Source: Syntrophobacterales bacterium (GTDB taxonomy: Bacteria; Desulfobacterota; Syntrophobacteria; BM002). From it: a stretch of DNA of 10,359 nucleotides. Made by a program: the position numbers and the translations under genes. Below, piece by piece: positions 7,189 through 10,359 of this stretch. The first letter of the stretch is position 1; each line of letters opens with the position of its first letter. The notes below the pieces were generated by a model. The model saw only the letters and a program-made list of their open reading frames with translations, searched no databases and was not told the DNA's origin. The stretch is from contig JAUWKY010000040.1 in assembly GCA_030613915.1 (NCBI GenBank), forward strand, positions 1 through 10,359, in the 5' to 3' direction.

Positions 7189-8194
7189 GCGCCAGGCGGC
7201 CAAAGGCACAGTGCGCCGCGCCGAGCAGGGCAGCCTTATCATTGAGAATGACCCGAACGGGTATTCTCTCAAGGAACTCTTTGAACCTACCTTTGTTGGT
7301 AAAAGCCTTCATGAAGATGGGCTCTTCCAGTTTGGGTAATATTTTTGGAGGTATCCCCCCTCCCAGATAAACACCTCCAGTGGTCATCGCTGTAAGAGCC
7401 AAGTTTCCGGCAACCGATCCTAATATGGAAACAAACATATTCAAGGACTCTACGCACAGGGGATGTTTATCAGTTAGTGCAGCTTCAGCGATTGCCCTTG
7501 CCGGATCAGTCTCCTCCATGCTCCTGGCCAGCCAGGCAGGTTCACTGAAGCGTTTTGAATCCCTAAGCCATGAATAGATATTCACCAACCCAGGACCCGA
7601 TAATACCCTCTCCGTGCTTACGTGCCCAAAACGTTGAGAAAGGTAGCGCCATAATTCGACTTCTGCTTCATTGTTCGGAGAAAAATCCGCGTGTCCACCC
7701 TCGGAAGCGACGGGGATGTACTGCCCCTCCGCAAAAATAAGCAGTGCCTCTCCCAGACCTGTCCCCGGTGCTACAAGCGCGAGGTTCTGTTTTTTCCTCG
7801 CTTTCGCCTTGTTCAAGAAGAAAAGCTCGCGGCTGTTCAAAAAAGGTATTGCATAAGCGGTGGCAGTCAAGTCATTGATTAGACCAACCTGCGACCACTT
7901 GAAGCGCTTCTTTATTTTTACTTCAGAGACATCCCAGGGTAAATTCGTGGTTTGGCTCCGACCATTGATCACTGGGCCAGCTATGCCAAAGCACGCACTT
8001 TTAATGGATGCACGATGTCTATTTAGGAACCGCTCGATAATGGATTCCAGATGCGGTGCCTCCCGACTGGGATAAGTCTCAATTACCTTTGCAACAGGAC
8101 GTCTCTTACCTCGAGAGAAGAGACCCAGATTCGTTTTGGTCCCCCCAATGTCACCTGCCAAAACGATATTCTCATCTTTTGCTATTGCCATCAT
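7178..8194 (-). CDS. glk: Glucokinase (Glk family, not ROK)
   Basis: A 338-residue cytoplasmic kinase converting glucose and ATP to glucose-6-phosphate, the entry step of glycolysis. Visible family features are the phosphate-binding motif AGDIGGTKTNLGL (13-25), substrate contacts TNLPW (83-87), catalytic Asp108 in INDLTATAYAIP, the nucleotide-binding loop APGTGLGEA (142-150), and E165/H168 in SEGGHADFSP. The CxCGxxGC zinc motif of ROK kinases is absent. Length is slightly above the usual 320 or so. Two adjacent ATGs exist; GGAG upstream is four bases from the first and seven from the second (8191), so the second may be used. The final residues (AHGA and the TAG stop) are encoded by the heptamer array at 7161-7188, so the C-terminus was probably altered by the repeat. 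Confidence 0.92.
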   Translation of the reverse strand: MMAIAKDENIVLAGDIGGTKTNLGLFSRGKRRPVAKVIETYPSREAPHLESIIERFLNRHRASIKSACFGIAGPVINGRSQTTNLPWDVSEVKIKKRFKWSQVGLINDLTATAYAIPFLNSRELFFLNKAKARKKQNLALVAPGTGLGEALLIFAEGQYIPVASEGGHADFSPNNEAEVELWRYLSQRFGHVSTERVLSGPGLVNIYSWLRDSKRFSEPAWLARSMEETDPARAIAEAALTDKHPLCVESLNMFVSILGSVAGNLALTAMTTGGVYLGGGIPPKILPKLEEPIFMKAFTNKGRFKEFLERIPVRVILNDKAALLGAAHCAFGRLAHGA

Positions 8195-8279
8195 CTTTCT
8201 CCAGTCAACAAGAGGGAGTGAGTCAAAGCGGAAGACGCCGTTCGGTCATAACGCTTACGCTGTCATTTGTTGTAAGATC

Positions 8280-8390
8280 AAATTCAAGATTGCAGTTCGA
8301 AATCCCTCCTTGCCCTTTTTTTAAATTCGCAATTCGCAATCCGAAATTCGCAATAATCTTCCCTATGCCCTATGCTCTATGCCCTATGCC
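8280..8390. repeat. Paired heptamer arrays, locus 4
   Basis: Upstream of glucokinase, AATTCGC, AATTCGC, AATCCGA, AATTCGC, AATAATC (8324-8358) repeats the locus 1 family. It is followed by GCCCTAT, GCTCTAT, GCCCTAT (8367-8387), the same family as the outer array of locus 3. A degenerate opposite arm, AAATTCAAGATTGCAG and TTCGAAATC (8280-8303), precedes a T-rich centre. Glucokinase is thus bracketed by arrays of the GCCCTAT type. The 85 bp between 8195 and 8280 carry no clear promoter. Confidence 0.65.
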
Positions 8391-8450
8391 TTCTTATCAT
8401 TGAAAGCCGGGTAAGGCTACCTGCTAGTAAAGCCTCGCAACGGTCCCAAA

Positions 8451-8680
8451 CGTCATACCGGACGAGTCCGCCCAGCCCGGATATTCGATGATTCTGTGTC
8501 GCGAGACCGTGAAGATGAGCGTGCCACCGGGGACCCGCAGGGGCTCGAATTCGAGGCGCACTTGAACCGTACGCCGCAGGGTTCGAGGCCCGAGGACACC
8601 AGGAAGGACGGTCATATCCACGGTCGGAGCAGCCGATTCATGGAATATCCGGGCTCAAGCGGGCGAGATCCGGTATCCAG
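8451..8680 (+). repeat. REP-like hairpin, split by an insertion
   Basis: CGTCATACCGGACGAG (8451-8466) and CGAGATCCGGTATCCAG (8664-8680) are the two halves of one short palindromic repeat. Joined at a single CGAG they give perfect arms ATACCGGA and TCCGGTAT around a 5-base loop. The intervening 8467-8663 is the inserted element. The same family recurs in opposite orientation at 8697-8741. Confidence 0.65.
8467..8663. mobile_element. 197-bp MITE-like element with terminal inverted repeats
   Basis: AGCCCGGATATTC (8474-8486) and GAATATCCGGGCT (8643-8655) are perfect 13-bp inverted repeats, and the similarity continues inward to about 45 bp (shared GACCGTG near 8505-8511 and 8619-8625). A 4-bp direct repeat CGAG flanks it (8463-8466, 8664-8667), consistent with a target duplication. 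No transposase is encoded; open frames inside are not protein-like. It looks like a non-autonomous derivative of an insertion sequence whose family I cannot name. A related end lies at 10222-10281. The outermost few bases of the termini are uncertain. Confidence 0.65.
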
Positions 8681-8696
8681 TAACCTATTGTTTTCT

Positions 8697-8741
8697 CTAG
8701 ATTCCGGATAGTCACTTCGTGCCTTCCGGAATGACGGGCTT
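8697..8741 (-). repeat. Intact REP-like hairpin
   Basis: ATTCCGGA (8701-8708) and TCCGGAAT (8725-8732) are perfect 8-bp arms with a small CAC-TTC-GTG stem in the loop. The flanks CTAG and GACGGG correspond, read on the minus strand, to the CGTCAT and ATCYAG ends of the split hairpin at 8451-8680. Such palindromes are common intergenic repeats moved by REP-associated transposases. Confidence 0.6.
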
Positions 8742-9033
8742 GGGGCTCGCACTCAAAATATTGAGTTTTTCACAAGGTTGCTAGGGTGGCTTAGTGGAGG
8801 GGATTAGGATAAGATGGGACTAACTCTGTCAATTTGTAGATAACTACTAGAATTGCCTGATATTACTGCTATTTTTTTAACAACTTAATGTAAATAACTT
8901 TTGACCTTACGGTATTGATTGCGAAAGTTGTTGGTATAACTTAGGAATTGTTGTTTTGAAAATTTTTGCTTTGACACCTAATGGATTTTGCGCTAGAGTC
9001 TCATGAGTAAATTAGAATAGATGTAAATAAATA
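8742..9033. other. A+T-rich intergenic region without a gene
   Basis: Base composition falls sharply after 8760 and stays low through the PilZ gene at 9034-9507, unlike the rest of the window. ACTCAA-AATA-TTGAGT (8751-8766) followed by four T's is a weak terminator-like hairpin. A promoter-like pair lies at 8971-8999. No coding frame or RNA gene is supported. Confidence 0.5.
8971..8999 (+). promoter_or_regulatory. Candidate promoter pointing into the antisense of the PilZ gene
   Basis: TTGACA (8971-8976, perfect -35), a 17-bp spacer and TAGAGT (8994-8999, 4 of 6 to the -10 consensus). Transcription would run rightwards into the 3' end of the minus-strand gene at 9034-9507. In A+T-rich DNA such matches arise by chance, so this is tentative. 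Confidence 0.3.
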
Positions 9034-9507
9034 CTATATGTTGGCACATTTTTTCACACTTGCGTCTTTTACAAACACGATTGCTAACTCATGTTTCTCT
9101 TTTGTTACTCTCTTTATTCGACCACACACATTGATTACATTAGTTTTTTCTTCATCTACAACCATATCATTAGTATAAAATCGTAAGTTAACTGTCTCGT
9201 TCTTATTAAAACTGATCCAATTGTCTAACTTAATCAGGGCACCGTCTTTACTTACATCGACAATTATACCTTGAGTGTTTTTTCTCGGTTTCTTGTTACT
9301 GACTACAACTTTGAAAGGCCTTGTCACTCGACGATACTTCCTCTTCTCTTCGCGATAATATGCGCATTGGTCGCAAGTATCAATCGCAGCTTTGATCTGA
9401 GAAGGCTTGAGTAATTGAGGAATCAAGTAGGCCTTATCCATAGTTGATTGCTCTGGACATTGCCCACTACAGTAATAATGACATCTTTCCCAGACTGGCT
9501 CTTTCAT
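9034..9507 (-). CDS. Cysteine-module PilZ-domain protein, presumed c-di-GMP receptor
   Basis: A 157-residue protein with two parts. Residues 1-51 carry Cys 9, 13, 17, 45 and 48 in a C-x3-C-x3-C ... CxxC layout that may bind metal; residues 17-51 match the small protein at 5339-5644 without gaps. Residues 55-150 form a PilZ domain with the c-di-GMP contacts RxxxR (R59-R63) and DxSxxG (D84, S86, G89). PilZ proteins bind c-di-GMP and typically adjust motility, adhesion or polysaccharide output; the target here is unknown. GGAGGT (9514-9519 on the opposite strand), six bases before ATG, fixes the start. A promoter lies at 9637-9665, leaving a leader of about 120 nt. The gene is markedly A+T-rich compared with its neighbours, hinting at separate acquisition. 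It is divergent from a second PilZ gene. Confidence 0.85.
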   Translation of the reverse strand: MKEPVWERCHYYCSGQCPEQSTMDKAYLIPQLLKPSQIKAAIDTCDQCAYYREEKRKYRRVTRPFKVVVSNKKPRKNTQGIIVDVSKDGALIKLDNWISFNKNETVNLRFYTNDMVVDEEKTNVINVCGRIKRVTKEKHELAIVFVKDASVKKCANI

Positions 9508-9533
9508 GGTGCCACCTCCACTTAGAGAGTCAA

Positions 9534-9568
9534 GGTCCGGAGGTCGGGTGTTCAGATTGAAGAATTAA
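9534..9568. repeat. Single degenerate heptamer run (possible locus 5)
   Basis: GGTCCGG, AGGTCGG, GTGTTCA, GATTGAA, GAATTAA keep a 7-bp step, and several units resemble those of loci 1 and 2 (GATTGAA, GTGTCGG). No opposite arm is clear. It lies in the leader of the minus-strand PilZ gene. Confidence 0.35.
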
Positions 9569-9636
9569 TTTCTGTGGTTCGGGGAGAATGTAAGATCGCA
9601 AATTTTGAAGATAAGCGATAAACCTCCTAAATCCGT

Positions 9637-9665
9637 ATTAAATTACGTTTTTCTCTCAATGTAAA
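9637..9665 (-). promoter_or_regulatory. Candidate sigma-70 promoter of the Cys-PilZ gene
   Basis: On the minus strand: -35 TTTACA (9665-9660, 5 of 6), a 17-bp spacer, -10 TTTAAT (9642-9637, 5 of 6). The predicted start near 9630 gives a leader of about 120 nt to the ATG at 9507. Confidence 0.55.
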
Positions 9666-9680
9666 TACGAAAAGTTCGTA
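9666..9680. promoter_or_regulatory. Operator-like palindrome between divergent PilZ promoters
   Basis: TACGAA-AAG-TTCGTA is a perfect 6+3+6 palindrome placed directly against the -35 of the minus promoter and 25 bp left of the -35 of the plus promoter. The position suits a dimeric regulator acting on both genes. A second palindrome, AAGTG-C-CACTT (9714-9724), lies in the spacer of the plus promoter. Confidence 0.45.
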
Positions 9681-9705
9681 GATTTGTTAGTTTTTTGTTA
9701 ATTTC

Positions 9706-9735
9706 TTGTTAAAAAGTGCCACTTGCACATATAAT
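9706..9735 (+). promoter_or_regulatory. Candidate sigma-70 promoter of the single-domain PilZ gene
   Basis: TTGTTA (9706-9711, 4 of 6), an 18-bp spacer and a perfect -10 TATAAT (9730-9735). Predicted start near 9742, about 40 bp before the ATG at 9782. The palindrome AAGTG-C-CACTT inside the spacer is well placed to act as an operator. Confidence 0.6.
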
Positions 9736-9781
9736 TTAATGGTCTGGCGACCTTTCTTTCATTTTTCGTAAGGGACATGGC

Positions 9782-10105
9782 ATGGATTCCTTTGAAAGAA
9801 GGAAATACACCAGAACACTAAATAACTTCAGAACGAAGATTAGGCTTACTCGTACTTCCGAAGAAGTTGACGGTGTCACCCTGGACTTGTCCCAGGGGGG
9901 AGCATTCGTCACCAGTGCTTCTTGGCCTGACTGTCGGAAGAATGAACAAGCTGAAATGCGGCTCTTTTTGCCCCCGGAATTTACTGGGCAGAAAGACACC
10001 TTGACTCTAACTGGTCCTGCGGTGATCAAAAGGGTTGAACAGGCCAGGCAAGGGGTGGCCGTTAAGTTCTTGAAAGAGCTGAAGGCTTTCCAGCCTTCAC
10101 TATGA
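9782..10105 (+). CDS. Single-domain PilZ protein, presumed c-di-GMP receptor
   Basis: A 107-residue cytoplasmic protein made almost entirely of one PilZ domain. The binding motifs are RxxxR (R7-R11 in ERRKYTR) and DxSxxG (D35, S37, G40 in DLSQGGAF), followed by the usual beta-barrel strands. It should bind c-di-GMP and relay this by contact with another protein. The start is supported by AGGGA at 9771-9775, six bases upstream, and by a strong promoter at 9706-9735. Divergent from the Cys-PilZ gene with 274 bp between them, which suggests common control. A hairpin overlaps its end. No chemotaxis, flagellar or cellulose gene is nearby to suggest a target. Confidence 0.9.
   Translation: MDSFERRKYTRTLNNFRTKIRLTRTSEEVDGVTLDLSQGGAFVTSASWPDCRKNEQAEMRLFLPPEFTGQKDTLTLTGPAVIKRVEQARQGVAVKFLKELKAFQPSL
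10081..10098 (+). terminator. Hairpin overlapping the PilZ gene end
   Basis: GAAGGCT and AGCCTTC are perfect 7-bp arms around TTCC, ending five bases before the stop codon. No T run follows directly, so it may only attenuate or protect the transcript. The following 10106-10221 shows no gene. Confidence 0.35.
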
Positions 10106-10221
10106 GTACTAGTATTCTCTTTACACCACGATGCCCACCTTTGAGATTTCCCCACTGGACCAAATTTTCTGCCGAGGAACAGGACCCCTCAAACAGTGTC
10201 CCTCATCCCAGTTCACACCCT

Positions 10222-10281
10222 AGCCCGAATATTTCATGAATCACTTGCTGCGACCACGGATATGGCCGTCCTTCCTGGCGT
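10222..10281 (+). mobile_element. Terminus of a second copy of the inverted-repeat element
   Basis: This stretch matches the right terminus of the element at 8467-8663, read on the minus strand from 8655, at 50 of 60 positions without gaps (AGCCCGAATATT, CATGAATC, GGATATG, CCGTCCTTCCTGG). The element should continue beyond the window. A repeated element at a sequence end is where assemblies typically break. Confidence 0.65.
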
Positions 10282-10359
10282 GCGCGGGGGGCGGCGGCGG
10301 CGCCCGGCCGGTGGGGGGCGCCCGCGGCCCCCCCCCCCGCCGGGGGCCGGGGGGCCCCC
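10282..10359. other. Near-pure G/C tail, probable assembly or sequencing artefact
   Basis: 77 of the last 78 bases are G or C (one T at 10312), in long homopolymer-like runs. The change is abrupt and occurs where the element copy should read CCTCGGGCC. It is better explained as low-quality sequence than biology. Confidence 0.75.

Noticed and set aside
8572..8594. GGTTCGAGGCC resembling a tRNA T-arm
   Set aside because: No acceptor, D or anticodon arms can be built around it; it lies inside the inverted-repeat element.
8424..8711. Open frames on both strands inside the mobile element
   Set aside because: They cross the terminal inverted repeats and REP halves and show no transposase or other protein features.
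9712..9735. TGGCAC on the minus strand as a sigma-54 promoter
   Set aside because: The -12 TTGC element is missing at the required spacing, while a plus-strand sigma-70 promoter fits well.

Overview
The window looks like an accessory stretch of a Gram-negative, probably deltaproteobacterial (Desulfobacterota-like) genome of roughly 50% G+C. That placement is an inference from gene content: a Cache/GAF/PAS histidine kinase with a NarL-type regulator, PilZ proteins, a PflX-like radical SAM protein and repeat-rich intergenic spaces. No rRNA or tRNA gene is visible to fix it.

Layout. 131-3294 is a probable two-component pair: a membrane histidine kinase (+) facing a LuxR/NarL-type response regulator (-), tail to tail. 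3500-5644 runs on + with a stand-alone receiver protein, a group 2-like sigma-70 factor and a small cysteine-rich protein, closed by a clear intrinsic terminator at about 5680-5715. 6064-7065 (+) is a PflA/PflX-like radical SAM protein, convergent with a glucokinase (7178-8194, -). 8400-8742 is mobile-DNA debris: a REP-like hairpin split by a 197-bp element with terminal inverted repeats, followed by an intact REP-like hairpin. 9034-10105 holds two divergent PilZ-domain genes around a shared control region. The window ends in a second copy of the mobile-element terminus that decays into 78 bases of almost pure G/C, probably an assembly artefact.

Working together. The kinase, two receiver proteins, sigma factor and two presumed c-di-GMP-binding PilZ proteins make this mainly a signalling and transcription-control region. 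The small protein at 5339-5644 and the N-terminus of the PilZ protein at 9034-9507 share the same cysteine module, linking the sigma-factor side to the c-di-GMP side. The radical SAM and glucokinase genes are separate metabolic cargo.

Most unusual structure. Degenerate 7-bp tandem arrays occupy the intergenic spaces at 2545-2628, 5957-6018, 7065-7188 and 8280-8390. Unit sequences differ between loci, but each locus is arranged as two arrays in inverted orientation that could fold into a long imperfect hairpin. Several abut or supply stop codons. They resemble the heptamer STRR repeats known in cyanobacteria; I do not know a description of this paired inverted form in this type of bacterium.
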